DNA of 64,000 nucleotides from Blautia sp. OF03-15BH (GCF_003463065.1 NZ_QSCM01000003.1:232543-296542), one strand, 5' to 3'. Positions 36,611 through 46,542 are shown, counted from the first letter of the stretch. A program made the numbers and translations. The notes: generated by a model from the letters alone, not told the origin.

Positions 36611-36832
36611 TTACGCCTTGATCCGTTTATTGCCTGTGATGCTGCTAATATAATCGTCAATATCCTGCACGATACAATGATCCCCCATTGTGTGCAGTGA
36701 TTCAAAATATTTTGTGATATACCCATAGATGCCATACTCTTCAAAAGTCTTTGCTACATCTGCACCGGAAAGCCCTTTGAAATGACGGTACCGCTCCATG
36801 CAATAAATCAAAAAATTGGATTCTTTGCTCAT
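36611..36832 (-). CDS. DUF3791 family small protein
   Basis: 73 aa. Matches the DUF3791 pattern as I recall it: NFLIYCMERYRHFKGLSG, GADVAKTFEEYGIYGYI, and a terminal IVQDIDDYI. DUF3791 genes are often found beside DUF3990 genes, where they are candidate antitoxin or immunity partners. Three bases separate it from the 79-aa gene upstream; pglZ follows after 54 bases. Confidence 0.75.
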   Translation of the reverse strand: MSKESNFLIYCMERYRHFKGLSGADVAKTFEEYGIYGYITKYFESLHTMGDHCIVQDIDDYISSITGNKRIKA

Positions 36833-36835
36833 TGC

Positions 36836-37075
36836 TCACGCCTCCTCCGGGTAATCATAGGAGCCTGTCAGAAGTTCATCTTGATACATGGTATACAGCG
36901 TCATCGGGCTGTAGTGCCACAATTTCGATTTTTCATCCGAAAGTTCCTGATAGAGCTTGGACTGATAAAAGCGAGAAATCGCTTTCTCATCATCCACATT
37001 GCTGTTTTTTGTAATCTGTTCGATGATGGGCGGCACAATGATTGCAAGCATTGCGCTGAACTGATCTTCGTTCAT
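36836..37075 (-). CDS. Small protein linking the DUF3990 and DUF3791 genes
   Basis: 79 aa, mostly helical and acidic (SAMLAIIVPPIIEQITKN, then KLWHYSPMTLYTMYQDELL). Start overlaps the DUF3990 stop by four bases (ATGA), so the two are coupled. From memory, proteins ending in LW-H-SP-TLY-MY-EE-TG accompany DUF3990/DUF3791 pairs. No function is known; a second antitoxin-like part is possible. Confidence 0.75.
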   Translation of the reverse strand: MNEDQFSAMLAIIVPPIIEQITKNSNVDDEKAISRFYQSKLYQELSDEKSKLWHYSPMTLYTMYQDELLTGSYDYPEEA

Positions 37076-37554
37076 ACAAGCTCCCTCCCTTCAAAATGCA
37101 AGTATTGCAGAGACTTCTCAGTTGCAAACACCAGCTGGTTGAACAATTTCCGAATCTTGAGTGCCGCCAGTGTCTGTTCCTTATCCAACACTCCGGTCAT
37201 ATACAGGGTAATGGTGCGGTACACATCATCATTTGCCACAGCACCATAAATCAGGTCATGCTGCTTTCCCTGATAGGTTCCCTGACGGTTCTCAGCTACA
37301 AAATCCAACCATGCTTCATCTGGGCTATCAAAGCGCAGCAAGCTGCACTCCTTGAAAGCCACTGCTTCTTCTACGGAATAAATATTCAGCGTAGCGGCTC
37401 CTGTTTTGCGGCGATCTGTGACCTTCTGAGCGAAGTTCATTGCCTGATCGCGGTTGGTGGTGGTATAAAATCCAAAACCGAAGTCCAGATAGCGATTTTG
37501 CCGGATAAGTTTCGGCTGTTCTACGATAACATTGCTTCCGTGGTACAAAATCAT
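37072..37554 (-). CDS. DUF3990 protein, ADP-ribosyltransferase-like fold
   Basis: 160 aa. The start MILYHGSN and the segment DFGFGFYTTTNRDQAMNFA are the typical first two strands of the ART superfamily (His-Tyr NAD pocket), as in DUF3990. A plausible third acidic motif lies later, around LQYLHFEGRELV or YSVEEAVAF; not certain. Predicted role: NAD-dependent modifier acting as a toxin, kept in check by the two small proteins encoded directly behind it. The module lies 97 bases behind pglX, inside the BREX operon. Confidence 0.8.
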   Translation of the reverse strand: MILYHGSNVIVEQPKLIRQNRYLDFGFGFYTTTNRDQAMNFAQKVTDRRKTGAATLNIYSVEEAVAFKECSLLRFDSPDEAWLDFVAENRQGTYQGKQHDLIYGAVANDDVYRTITLYMTGVLDKEQTLAALKIRKLFNQLVFATEKSLQYLHFEGRELV

Positions 37555-37651
37555 TGCAAACGCCTCCTGTTCCTCTTATTTCTTTTCTTTCACCATCTCG
37601 GCTGTCGCCTCGATGTCGGCACTCGTCAAGGTGCGACTCATGCAAGCACGG

Positions 37652-40600
37652 TCACACTTTTCCTCGTTGCTTCGCCATGATGTTTTTGCTGTCTGCCAGC
37701 ACCTCATAGAACTTGCCGTCCTGCGCAGTCTGGAGCTTACGGTAGTTGACCTTTACGCCGTCATCGAGGTCAAGCTCGATACGGGAAAGTGCCAGATGGC
37801 TGATCTTCTCATCATATTCCCGGCATTCTTTCAGCTGCTTGGCAAGTTTATCCTTACGCTTGGAGGCTGCTGCAACCTCACGGGCATTCTCGCTGTGATC
37901 CATCATATCCTGCATCCGATTGATCTCGGACTCATACACACGTTGCATCTTGTGCAGGTAGTCGATACGCAGGTTACCGATGGTGTCCGGCGTATAACGG
38001 TGCAGGTAAACCAGTGCCTTAAAGCCATTCTGCTTGCCGCTGTCAAACAGCCAGTAGATCGGACGCTTGCCGGAACCGGTAACAGAATAAGTCTGGCAGT
38101 GATCCTTGAAGAAATCGTTCAGGAAGTAGTTGCGGATGATCTCCCGGCTGGTGCTGCCCTTATTGCCGAGGGCTTTTGCGATGTAATCAAGGTTTTCTTC
38201 CAGCGTATCAGCACCATAAACCACTTTCAGCCATGCACACAGGCGCGATACGATATCATCGTCCAGATATTCTTCATCGGTGATAGGGATAACGTTGTCG
38301 GCGTCTGGTTCATACGAAAGCCAAGTTGCAGTTTCCCAGTCATCTGTATCATGGAACTTCGGATAATGATACTCTGCCAAGGAAATTCCTGCATATCCAC
38401 CTTCGATTGGGTCGCCATTTTCATCTAATGCAGCCTGTCCCTTGTACCTCCAATATACTGCATCAAAATTGCCGCCTGCAAACACAAGGCCCGGTCTATC
38501 CAGCGAGTAGCGGCCAAACATACAGCCCACGGCATAGCTGAGCAGGCTCTTGATATCCCGCTGCAAGTCCGCCTTGCGCACGGTCACATCCTTATCTTCC
38601 ACTTCCGGGGTCAGCTCGTCCTGCAAGCCGTAAATATCGATAAAAATACGGTTCAACTCTTCTTCGTTGGCTTTCAGCTGGTTAAAACGGTCATCGCATT
38701 CCGCCTGCCACTGGGTAAAGGCTTCGGAAATCGTGGAAACGTTGCGGAGTAATGGATGCTTCTTAAAATCCCAAGAGGTTTCAAAAGAGTCCCAGTCATC
38801 TTTTGAAAGTTGAACATTCTCTTCAGCAGTACATTCAATTTGACCTTTTTGGCTTTCATCAATAATTACAGGAATAGCCGCAACATTTTCAATATTAAAT
38901 GTCAACGTCGGATTCAAAATATTCAGAATATATGTTGTAAATTTTGAGGCCAATAATGCCGCAATATACAGCATTATATTGCTATCACAAAACATCGATG
39001 CACCACGACCATCAAAAGCAAATCCCTTTGGTGATACTCTCATTCCAAATGCGGACGTGCTAACATCAGACCAATTTATAGATGGCTTAAAGAAGAAGCC
39101 AGTACTCGAAGACCGATATCCCGATAGTTTTTCCATAACTTGGCGTGATTTCTTATCATACGCAATTACATAATCATTGTTGCCGTACCATAGCCTAAAA
39201 GATCCGCCCTTTTTATAGGGAGCATATTTACATTTTGATAAATCGAATTCATCTAAGCTACCCGCATCAAAACAAACTTTATCTTCACTAATTTCAAACC
39301 ATACTTTAAGGCACAAATCGTTATTTCCTGTTGACATTCCATGACGCGGCTCTGCATAATTGCGCACACACTTTTCTGAAAAGACACGAAACACATTCTG
39401 ACCAATCCAGTATGCAATCGGTGCTCCCGGTATTTTTGCAAAGTCATCTTGATTTGCAGTATAGCGATTTTCCCCTGCAAGGAACATATCTTCTTTTCCC
39501 TGCTGAGAAGTAGGCTCAATCAAGCGACAATAAGTACCTTTATAACCATTCACATGGTTTGCACAGCGTACAAACGATGTAGTCTGCACCACCTCGCCGC
39601 CAATTTCCTCAAAAGCCCTTGCCCCAAGATGTGCCATGTTGACTGTTTCGATCAGCATCATCTTTTCGCGCAACTTTTCAAAACTGGAAAGGAACATCCA
39701 GCTATGTTGCGTAATCATTGCCTGAAACCCGTTGTTTACAGTCATCTGACGGCAACGCTCAATAAAAACAGCATAAAGATCAGCCTTACTATCTGGATAA
39801 TTCTTCTTGACAAAGTTGTTGACATTTGCGCTCAGATTGCTGGTTCCGGCATAGGGTGGATTCGTACAGGTAACCCAATACTTCCGTGCCATGCTCTCGC
39901 CGATATCAATGAGCCGGTTCAGCTGTTCAGCGGTATCTTCCACACCCATGCTGTCCATGCTGATCTGACCTGCGGTGTCTTCCGCTGCCACAAACCGACG
40001 CAGCAAATCCCAGTTGTAGCTCTCCACATTCAGGATAGAGCCGTACTCCTTGGCATCGGTCAGGGTGTCCAGCAAACCTTCCAGCTGCATCTTGGCGGCG
40101 TTTTTCTCAATATTGTCCATCCCTGCACCGAAATATTTCATGTGCGCACGGTTGATGCTGTTGCTTTCCTGAATGGCATAGACATGGCAGGTGTTTTCAC
40201 CGTTTAAGATACGGCGGTTGTACTGCCGTGCTTTCATCATCACGGCGAAGTACGCCAGCTGATAGGCACGGTCGTCAATGTCCAGACCGTAGATGTTGTG
40301 TTCCAGAATGCTCTTTGCGGCATCGCGCTGGCTGTAGCCGGCACTCTCGTAAATCTGCATCAGCACATCAAAAGCATATACCAGGATATGACCGGAACCC
40401 ATGCAGGGGTCGATGAGCTTTATATCCTCCGGGTTCAGGGCAGCGTACTCTTTACGAATTTCCGCCAGTTTTGCCTGCACCTCCGGCTCCTGCTGTGCCT
40501 CTTCCAGATAGTATTTCCAGTTTTCTTTCAGGCCGCATTCCGGGTGTCCTTCCACCCACAGACGGCCAAGGCTGTTTTCCACCATGTAACGGACGATCCA

Positions 40601-41395
40601 ATCCGGGGTGAACAGCTGGGTCACGGCAGGGATTTCCTCTTTGGTGATCTTACCGTTCTTTGCAAAGGCAGCCGCTTTCGGTTCAGTGTTGTAATACTGG
40701 TACAGCCAGCCGATGATCTCCACCTGACCGCCGCGCTCGATGTTGAAGTCATCCTCCGGGATATCGTGAATCAGGTGATAGACTACACCATCCTGGTCAA
40801 TAACGGACAAACTGAGCAGCAGCTCGGTGTAGTTCTTTGTCTTTTCAAACAGCGCAGGCAAAATCTCGTTCAGGGCGTTGCACTGTTTCAGGAACAGGAT
40901 GCGGAACACTTCGTCCAGCTTATTGTCCTGCTTCAGCTGGAAAATCTGAGCTTCTTCCTCCGCAGTGAAGGGAAGCTCTGCGTCAAACGGTGTCGTGACC
41001 AGATCTGGCTCCAACTTTCCACTCTCGGAAGAAAGCACTCGAATATGGGAAGGCAGATAGTCGTTGACCTCCATGAAACGGATCGCAATCAGGCGGTTGA
41101 ACCATGTATAGGCAACCTCCTCGATCACATACTGATATGCGGTTTTGTAGTCGGTATCCTTTTCCTTCTGCTGGATGACCTCTATCAACTTGTCACGCTG
41201 CCGCACGGCCTCGCCGGAAATCGAATACGGTTCTGCGGTGCCGATATCGAAGAACTGAGTGCCGCCGAAGCTCTGCGGCAGCGGCTTGGCAATGCCGTCC
41301 TCCGTAATACCGATCAGGCGGGCATCATAGCTGACATCTGCAATCAGCTTATTCCGCGCCCAGATCGCAAAATTTTTTATGGCTGTCTTGTTCAT
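37652..41395 (-). CDS. pglX: BREX adenine-N6 DNA methyltransferase PglX
   Basis: 1247 aa, type 1 BREX methylase that marks host DNA at a non-palindromic site. SAM-binding motif LIDPCMGSGHILVYAF (about 330-345) and catalytic NPPYAGTSNLSAN (about 510) are intact. The following part (about residues 510-890, plus-strand 38740-39870), which should hold target recognition, is visibly more AT-rich than either flank, as if exchanged. Coiled C-terminus (REVAAASKRKDKLAKQL). RBS AGGAGG before ATG 41395; brxC stop is 20 bases upstream. Confidence 0.96.
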   Translation of the reverse strand: MNKTAIKNFAIWARNKLIADVSYDARLIGITEDGIAKPLPQSFGGTQFFDIGTAEPYSISGEAVRQRDKLIEVIQQKEKDTDYKTAYQYVIEEVAYTWFNRLIAIRFMEVNDYLPSHIRVLSSESGKLEPDLVTTPFDAELPFTAEEEAQIFQLKQDNKLDEVFRILFLKQCNALNEILPALFEKTKNYTELLLSLSVIDQDGVVYHLIHDIPEDDFNIERGGQVEIIGWLYQYYNTEPKAAAFAKNGKITKEEIPAVTQLFTPDWIVRYMVENSLGRLWVEGHPECGLKENWKYYLEEAQQEPEVQAKLAEIRKEYAALNPEDIKLIDPCMGSGHILVYAFDVLMQIYESAGYSQRDAAKSILEHNIYGLDIDDRAYQLAYFAVMMKARQYNRRILNGENTCHVYAIQESNSINRAHMKYFGAGMDNIEKNAAKMQLEGLLDTLTDAKEYGSILNVESYNWDLLRRFVAAEDTAGQISMDSMGVEDTAEQLNRLIDIGESMARKYWVTCTNPPYAGTSNLSANVNNFVKKNYPDSKADLYAVFIERCRQMTVNNGFQAMITQHSWMFLSSFEKLREKMMLIETVNMAHLGARAFEEIGGEVVQTTSFVRCANHVNGYKGTYCRLIEPTSQQGKEDMFLAGENRYTANQDDFAKIPGAPIAYWIGQNVFRVFSEKCVRNYAEPRHGMSTGNNDLCLKVWFEISEDKVCFDAGSLDEFDLSKCKYAPYKKGGSFRLWYGNNDYVIAYDKKSRQVMEKLSGYRSSSTGFFFKPSINWSDVSTSAFGMRVSPKGFAFDGRGASMFCDSNIMLYIAALLASKFTTYILNILNPTLTFNIENVAAIPVIIDESQKGQIECTAEENVQLSKDDWDSFETSWDFKKHPLLRNVSTISEAFTQWQAECDDRFNQLKANEEELNRIFIDIYGLQDELTPEVEDKDVTVRKADLQRDIKSLLSYAVGCMFGRYSLDRPGLVFAGGNFDAVYWRYKGQAALDENGDPIEGGYAGISLAEYHYPKFHDTDDWETATWLSYEPDADNVIPITDEEYLDDDIVSRLCAWLKVVYGADTLEENLDYIAKALGNKGSTSREIIRNYFLNDFFKDHCQTYSVTGSGKRPIYWLFDSGKQNGFKALVYLHRYTPDTIGNLRIDYLHKMQRVYESEINRMQDMMDHSENAREVAAASKRKDKLAKQLKECREYDEKISHLALSRIELDLDDGVKVNYRKLQTAQDGKFYEVLADSKNIMAKQRGKV

Positions 41396-41415
41396 GGAGC
41401 CAATCCTCCTGTCAT

Positions 41416-44400
41416 TTATAGTTCAATGTTGACGATTGTATCTTCGTCCATCTCTTTCAGCAGGTTTTCGCGCAATGCAGCAAGGTATTTATCAACATCC
41501 TCCTTGCTCTCCAGCCGCCACGATGCAGTCTTGGCAACCGTCTTGATGGAAACATTCTTCGTGGTGCGCACCTTATATACCGGCTGCGGTTCTGCCACCT
41601 TTTCTGCCGGTTTCACGGTCTCGCCGCGCTTTTCCGCCTCTTCTTCCTGACGCTTGCGCTCTGCCTCGGCCTTTGCCGCTGCCTCCTTCGCAAGGCGAAT
41701 GTCCTCTGCGTTCATCTCGTTGAGCAGGCGCAGCTTCAGTGCCTCCGCCTTATCTGCATAGCTGCGCAGAGTGGAAACATTGTTGCAGTGCTCCGCACCG
41801 TCCATGATCTCCTTAAAGAGTTCCAGATAACGGTTGAACTTCGCATCCTTATAGGGCTTGGTGTTCAGCACTTCAAAGACACGGTTCCGATCCTGATTGA
41901 TGGAATCCTTGACCGGCTCTGCCTGCTCTTCCAGAATGCGCATATAGCAGTTCATAAACTTCTCGCGCAGCTCCGGCAGCTTCGGAATCTCCTTGTAGGG
42001 CTTCGGCATCCGGACAATGGTGCGCATCTTGGCCACCACGTCCTCCAGTTCTGCATCCACGATGTAGGTCTTACTGTCCTCGTAGATATTCAGCATATCC
42101 AGCGCACGAGTGAAGATGGTCAGCTGTTCACTGCCAAAGAAATCACGGATAGGCTCATAGTCCTCGCCAAAATCCATCAGATCGTCCTGCTCGTCAAATA
42201 CGGTCTTAAAGAATTCCAGCGGTGCCTGAATCTGCACCAGTGCGGAAAGCCGCTTCTTGCCCTTTTCCAGAAGTTCTTTTCCGGGATAGGTGTAATTCTC
42301 ATATTTCGGTTCCAGCCGCTCAATCTCGGTGATTCGATTCTCGCAGTAATGCTGGAAGTTCTTCATGATGGTATCTTCGTCATCGGCAGGCGGTGCCACC
42401 TTGAACAGCTCTTTCATTACGGTGCGGACGGCCTTTTTCTGGTTTTCCGGTACCCGCACGCGCACTTCCGTCAGCAGCTTATCCACGAACTGCTTCTTCG
42501 TGATATAGCCGATGATTTCTTCTTCGGAACGGTTGTTCAAATTGACGCTCTCACCATTGACCGTAAAGGACAGATCTCCACGCTTAAAGAGACGTGCCAC
42601 CAGCCAATGGATGTCATCTTCCACAAAGCCATAGGGTGCTTTCATAAAGCGATCCTTGATGGTTTTCATAGAAGTTTTCATGTGCATCCGGGAATTGCCC
42701 GCCACGAATTGCAGCACATCATCCAATGCGTGAACATTGGATTCTCCGGTATCTCCCAGTGCCAGCGACAGCTGATTGCTGGTCTTGAACATCTTCCGGA
42801 TGTCTGCTTCGCCCATCGCTGCGTCGATGTAGGACAGCTTGTGGTAAACCGTCTGCACCAATCTTCCGATTGCCTCGTTGATGCGGCTGGTCACTTCCTT
42901 GCCGGAAGTGTGCAACACATCGCCATTGACATAGATGGTAGCATCTTTCAGAGCTTCCGTCAGATAAAGCTTGGCGTTACCGTTGCGTTCCCGCATCTCC
43001 ACGCGCTTTGCTTCCTTAATGGTCTCATACTTGGCAAGCTGCACAGAGGTATTCTTGCGCAGGAACCGCTCTATTTTCAAGTATGCCCGCATTTCCGTCA
43101 GGAACGCATCATCATTCGGCAGAACCACAAGGACTTCCTTGCCCTGGCCAGAGAGCAGGCGCAGCGTACCATCATCGGTGCCGCCTTCATACCACGGGGT
43201 CAGCACACGGAGGCCGATATCGTAATTCTGGTTTGCCTTATAGGGGCGGTCATCCACTGTCTGATTGAAAGAGAACGCATACCGTCCGCCAAAGCTGGGG
43301 TACTGATACTTCTTGCTGGAGAAAATGTCCTCATAGATCATCTCCGCAATCTTCGTGATGACCTCCGGCATCTCCACATTTTCTTTTTCGATTTCGTTGT
43401 TAATTTCCTGTTCCTCATCGGTCAGGAATACATAGATGGAGCCATTCTTCTGGATCAGCATCTGGCGCATCAGCACTTTCAGTGCATCCTCCACCTGTGC
43501 CTTCAAAGAAATACGATCATCGTCAATGCTGGTAATCATCAGGCTGACGATGTTGTCTACATTGGCTTCAATCTCCAGAACATATTTAATCAGGAAAAGG
43601 GTCTTCAACACATTGATCGCAAAGACATCTTTTTCCTTCTTTTCCGGGTTGATATAGCTGTTGTCATAGGCGCGGATGATCACGCTGCTGTGGCTGTGGT
43701 CGAGAAAATTCTCCAATGCATCATAGAACCGATAGAACGGCACGATTGCCCCCATCTCATCGTCCATCAGCTGCATGGCAGACTCTTTGAACAGAGCCAG
43801 CATGGAACGTTCACCTTCGGACAGGTGCTTACCGGATGCACCGTGGGTACGGATGCTGGTCAGCACACTGGCAAGCAAATTAAACTGGTATGGAACAAAA
43901 GGATAAACCTCTGCAAAATCTTCTGCGTTGGCGTACAGTTTTTTCTCCACGCCGTCGTTGAAGACAATCAGATTTTTGATGATGGTTGCTTTCTGGTCAT
44001 AAAGCAGACGCAGGCTCTGTGCTGCGGTCTCTGTCTTATCCAGAATACGCTTTTTGATAACAGCGTCCACATTGGCAGAGGACAAAGAAAGACGTGTATC
44101 GAAACGTCCCTGAATCTTGGAGAAGTCGTTACCCTTCACCTTGGTAATGGAGTCGATATCCTGCTGGCTCGTTACGATTACCCAAGCCTTGCCCATGCAT
44201 TCCTTGCCCAGTTCTTCCGTCACTGTCTGAAGGTTCAGCATCAGCTTAGAATCATCACCAATGTACTGGCCGATCTCATCCACAAGGAAGACAACATGAT
44301 GGTTGTTCCCTTTTTTATCAATATAGGACTTTACACGCTTGGCGAAATCCTCAATGCTGATCTGGTAGCTCTCGGTTGCTTTCTCGCACCAGTTACGGGC

Positions 44401-45069
44401 AGCTGATTCGCTCATGAAATCCATGTCAGAAAGAACATCGACAACGGAATCCTGAATGAAATCGAAGTCCTGACGAGAGCTTTCCCACGGATCGCCATAC
44501 TCTTCTTCAAACTTTTCCTTAAACTCTTCAAAACGTCCTTCCTCGGAAAGCCTGCGCTCCAGGTCAGCAAGGTGCGGCATGGAACCGCAGAAGCCCTGCA
44601 TCTCATTGAAAACCTTCAGGAATACGTTCACAATGGCATCTTTATTTTCTTTGCCATTAGAATCGCTTTTGGAATCAATATTGAAAAGAATTACGTCCGA
44701 TGGGGTGTTTGCTGCCAGCTGCATATCTGCCAGCACCATCTGATTGGTAATCTTCTGATCCTCGATAAAGTAGTCGATGGCATGTTTGTCTCCGACCTGT
44801 TTATTCTGAAGCAGATAGGACAGGATTTTCAGGAAATGAGATTTACCACTTCCAAAGAAGCCGGAAATCCAGACACCCATTTTCGGTGTGGTTTCCTGAA
44901 TACCTTTTTTATATGCTGCAAAGAAATCCGCAAAATGACGCTGAAGCTCACGGGTCACAACGTACTCTTCCAGCTCCTGCGCTACATTTGTTTCTTCACC
45001 CTGACCGACAATGATAACGCCCTGTATCTCACGGTCAATTTTCTTTCGGAACATGTCCTTGATCTGCAT
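41416..45069 (-). CDS. brxC: BREX ATPase BrxC
   Basis: 1217 aa large P-loop ATPase of BREX type 1. Walker A SGFFGSGKSHFLKIL near residue 75, Walker B-like VVFLVDEIGQYIGDD near 265. The tail is charged and Ala/Glu/Lys-rich (AAAKAEAERKRQEEEAEKR) before the end. The ATG at 45069 (MQIKDMFRKKIDREI) has GGAGG 8 bases upstream; the frame begins five residues earlier. Function in the system is not settled; it is essential in tested BREX systems. Confidence 0.95.
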   Translation of the reverse strand: MQIKDMFRKKIDREIQGVIIVGQGEETNVAQELEEYVVTRELQRHFADFFAAYKKGIQETTPKMGVWISGFFGSGKSHFLKILSYLLQNKQVGDKHAIDYFIEDQKITNQMVLADMQLAANTPSDVILFNIDSKSDSNGKENKDAIVNVFLKVFNEMQGFCGSMPHLADLERRLSEEGRFEEFKEKFEEEYGDPWESSRQDFDFIQDSVVDVLSDMDFMSESAARNWCEKATESYQISIEDFAKRVKSYIDKKGNNHHVVFLVDEIGQYIGDDSKLMLNLQTVTEELGKECMGKAWVIVTSQQDIDSITKVKGNDFSKIQGRFDTRLSLSSANVDAVIKKRILDKTETAAQSLRLLYDQKATIIKNLIVFNDGVEKKLYANAEDFAEVYPFVPYQFNLLASVLTSIRTHGASGKHLSEGERSMLALFKESAMQLMDDEMGAIVPFYRFYDALENFLDHSHSSVIIRAYDNSYINPEKKEKDVFAINVLKTLFLIKYVLEIEANVDNIVSLMITSIDDDRISLKAQVEDALKVLMRQMLIQKNGSIYVFLTDEEQEINNEIEKENVEMPEVITKIAEMIYEDIFSSKKYQYPSFGGRYAFSFNQTVDDRPYKANQNYDIGLRVLTPWYEGGTDDGTLRLLSGQGKEVLVVLPNDDAFLTEMRAYLKIERFLRKNTSVQLAKYETIKEAKRVEMRERNGNAKLYLTEALKDATIYVNGDVLHTSGKEVTSRINEAIGRLVQTVYHKLSYIDAAMGEADIRKMFKTSNQLSLALGDTGESNVHALDDVLQFVAGNSRMHMKTSMKTIKDRFMKAPYGFVEDDIHWLVARLFKRGDLSFTVNGESVNLNNRSEEEIIGYITKKQFVDKLLTEVRVRVPENQKKAVRTVMKELFKVAPPADDEDTIMKNFQHYCENRITEIERLEPKYENYTYPGKELLEKGKKRLSALVQIQAPLEFFKTVFDEQDDLMDFGEDYEPIRDFFGSEQLTIFTRALDMLNIYEDSKTYIVDAELEDVVAKMRTIVRMPKPYKEIPKLPELREKFMNCYMRILEEQAEPVKDSINQDRNRVFEVLNTKPYKDAKFNRYLELFKEIMDGAEHCNNVSTLRSYADKAEALKLRLLNEMNAEDIRLAKEAAAKAEAERKRQEEEAEKRGETVKPAEKVAEPQPVYKVRTTKNVSIKTVAKTASWRLESKEDVDKYLAALRENLLKEMDEDTIVNIEL

Positions 45070-45087
45070 AACAGTTTCCTCCATCCA

Positions 45088-45663
45088 TTACTTTACCAGT
45101 CGGAATGCCCGGTAATAGTTATCGTCTTTAATCTCATTGAACAGGATCAGCTCCTGCTCATTATAGGTTCCCGGAAAGAACATCACGACCGGGCAGCGCA
45201 CAAATGCCTGATGCAAGTTGTTAAGCACCTTGTGGGAGCGCAAAATCGGATAGCACTTGCCGATACCGGTTAAGAACACGACTGCATTCTCCGGCGTATG
45301 TTCTTTGATATATTGCACGATCAGGCTGTCATCGTCATTCACCTTCATGGAGTTGGTCACTGCCTTGACGATACGCTCGATTCCTCGCTTTTTTTCAAAG
45401 TCATAGCACTTTTCCATAAAGTTTTTCTTTTCCAAAAAGTCAATGATGATATCATACAGGTCAAAAACCACAAGCTCAAAATCATCATCGCCCCGGTCAT
45501 TCTTATTTTTCAGATACTCTACACGCTCCCGAACTTCCAGTTCCTTTTCCGGTGGATAATCAAACACCCAATAGTTGACCTCATTTGCGCGGCCTGTTCC
45601 TTTTCGGAAAGATGGCTTATGGATTGCAAGCTCCATCTCGTCCAGTCTTTGGCTTAAATCCAT
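45088..45663 (-). CDS. brxB: BREX protein BrxB (DUF1788)
   Basis: 191 aa, DUF1788. Recognisable parts: YWVFDYPPEKELEVRERV, VVFDLYDIIIDFLE, and the C-terminal VVMFFPGTYNEQELILF. Role unclear though needed in several BREX systems. One base separates it from brxA and 18 from brxC. Confidence 0.93.
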   Translation of the reverse strand: MDLSQRLDEMELAIHKPSFRKGTGRANEVNYWVFDYPPEKELEVRERVEYLKNKNDRGDDDFELVVFDLYDIIIDFLEKKNFMEKCYDFEKKRGIERIVKAVTNSMKVNDDDSLIVQYIKEHTPENAVVFLTGIGKCYPILRSHKVLNNLHQAFVRCPVVMFFPGTYNEQELILFNEIKDDNYYRAFRLVK

Positions 45664-45664
45664 T

Positions 45665-46273
45665 TCATCTTACCCCCGTCAGTGTTTTTACCATGATGCC
45701 AAGATCATGGTCATAAAGCCAATGCTCAAATGCAATATCAAGAATTGGCTTCAGTATTTTTCTTGTGCTGTTTGCCCGGTTGCTTTCTAAAAGCCCCGCT
45801 TCATAAAGCTGCGTTTTATAGCAGGAACCGAGGCGGCGCAGCGTATAGTCTTGAAGAGAAGCCACTTTCTCACTCTGTTCCTGTTTATTTTTGAAAAATA
45901 TCCGGATATCCGCATCCGTCAGCTCATCGGAACCAAGAATCATTTTTTCCCGCACTACTTCATACACAAAATCAAAGAACAGCGTGTCATGCAAAAGAGC
46001 CGCAGTCAGCACAAATAGTTTTTGTGTAGCAAGATCACTGCTCAAAAAGATTGGATAAAAGCTTTCATCTAATGTCTTGATACGGGCTGTTACGGTAGAA
46101 TAAATCTGCTGCGCTCGTAGTTTTGTCGGTGCACCATAGATGTTTGTCTCTTCATTCAACTTTTTAATATCTGCAAAGCTCTTACCCTCGCTCAAAAGCT
46201 GCACGGTTTTCCGAAATTCCATGAACCAGAACGAAAATTTCACTGCTCCGGCACTATACGGTTTTCTTTCCAT
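45665..46273 (-). CDS. brxA: BREX protein BrxA (DUF1819)
   Basis: 202 aa, DUF1819 family; BrxA of known systems is a small helical DNA-binding protein. I use the ATG at 46273 (MERKPYSAGAVKFSFW), which has GGAGAG upstream and matches family starts; the frame runs 20 residues further up, overlapping the regulator gene. With this start the overlap with the HTH gene is 20 bases. Confidence 0.92.
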   Translation of the reverse strand: MERKPYSAGAVKFSFWFMEFRKTVQLLSEGKSFADIKKLNEETNIYGAPTKLRAQQIYSTVTARIKTLDESFYPIFLSSDLATQKLFVLTAALLHDTLFFDFVYEVVREKMILGSDELTDADIRIFFKNKQEQSEKVASLQDYTLRRLGSCYKTQLYEAGLLESNRANSTRKILKPILDIAFEHWLYDHDLGIMVKTLTGVR

Positions 46274-46481
46274 CTTCGTTCTCTCCATTTCCGGATTTTG
46301 TTTTAATGTATTTGCCGCTTTTGATTCTGGCATCCTTCGGCTTTTCGGCGTTAATAGGAATGACCCACTGATGGCCTAAACGCTCGGCACCATCAATTCG
46401 CCCTTCCGTGCATAATGTCTGTACTCTCCTTGTGCAGATGCCCCATTTTTCAGAAGCCTGCTTAATCGTCATGAAATCCAT
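46254..46481 (-). CDS. Small helix-turn-helix protein at the head of the BREX operon
   Basis: 75 aa with an excisionase/MerR-like helix-turn-helix: MTIKQASEKWGICTRRVQTL, then GRIDGAERLGHQWVIP and the basic tail KDARIKSGKYIK. First gene of the transcript, AGAGG before ATG 46481. Likely the local regulator of BREX expression, by position; DNA target unknown. Similar short proteins are common in Lachnospiraceae outside BREX. Confidence 0.8.
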   Translation of the reverse strand: MDFMTIKQASEKWGICTRRVQTLCTEGRIDGAERLGHQWVIPINAEKPKDARIKSGKYIKTKSGNGENEDGKKTV

Positions 46482-46542
46482 ACGGAACCTCTTTTTCGAT
46501 GTCTAAAGTCACTCGCAGCAAGTTAAAATTTCTCATTTTTAT

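Noticed and set aside
35474..36700. 408-codon plus-strand frame opposite pglZ and DUF3791
   Set aside because: Antisense shadow; spans two real genes on the other strand.
40298..41650. 450-codon plus-strand frame opposite pglX/brxC
   Set aside because: Antisense shadow crossing the pglX-brxC boundary, with no recognisable protein features.
41788..44406. 872-codon plus-strand open frame opposite brxC
   Set aside because: Composition is that of an antisense shadow (many Leu, His, Ile runs), and brxC is clearly coding on the other strand.
29314..46481. CRISPR array within the defence island
   Set aside because: No direct repeats with regular spacers were seen anywhere in the window.
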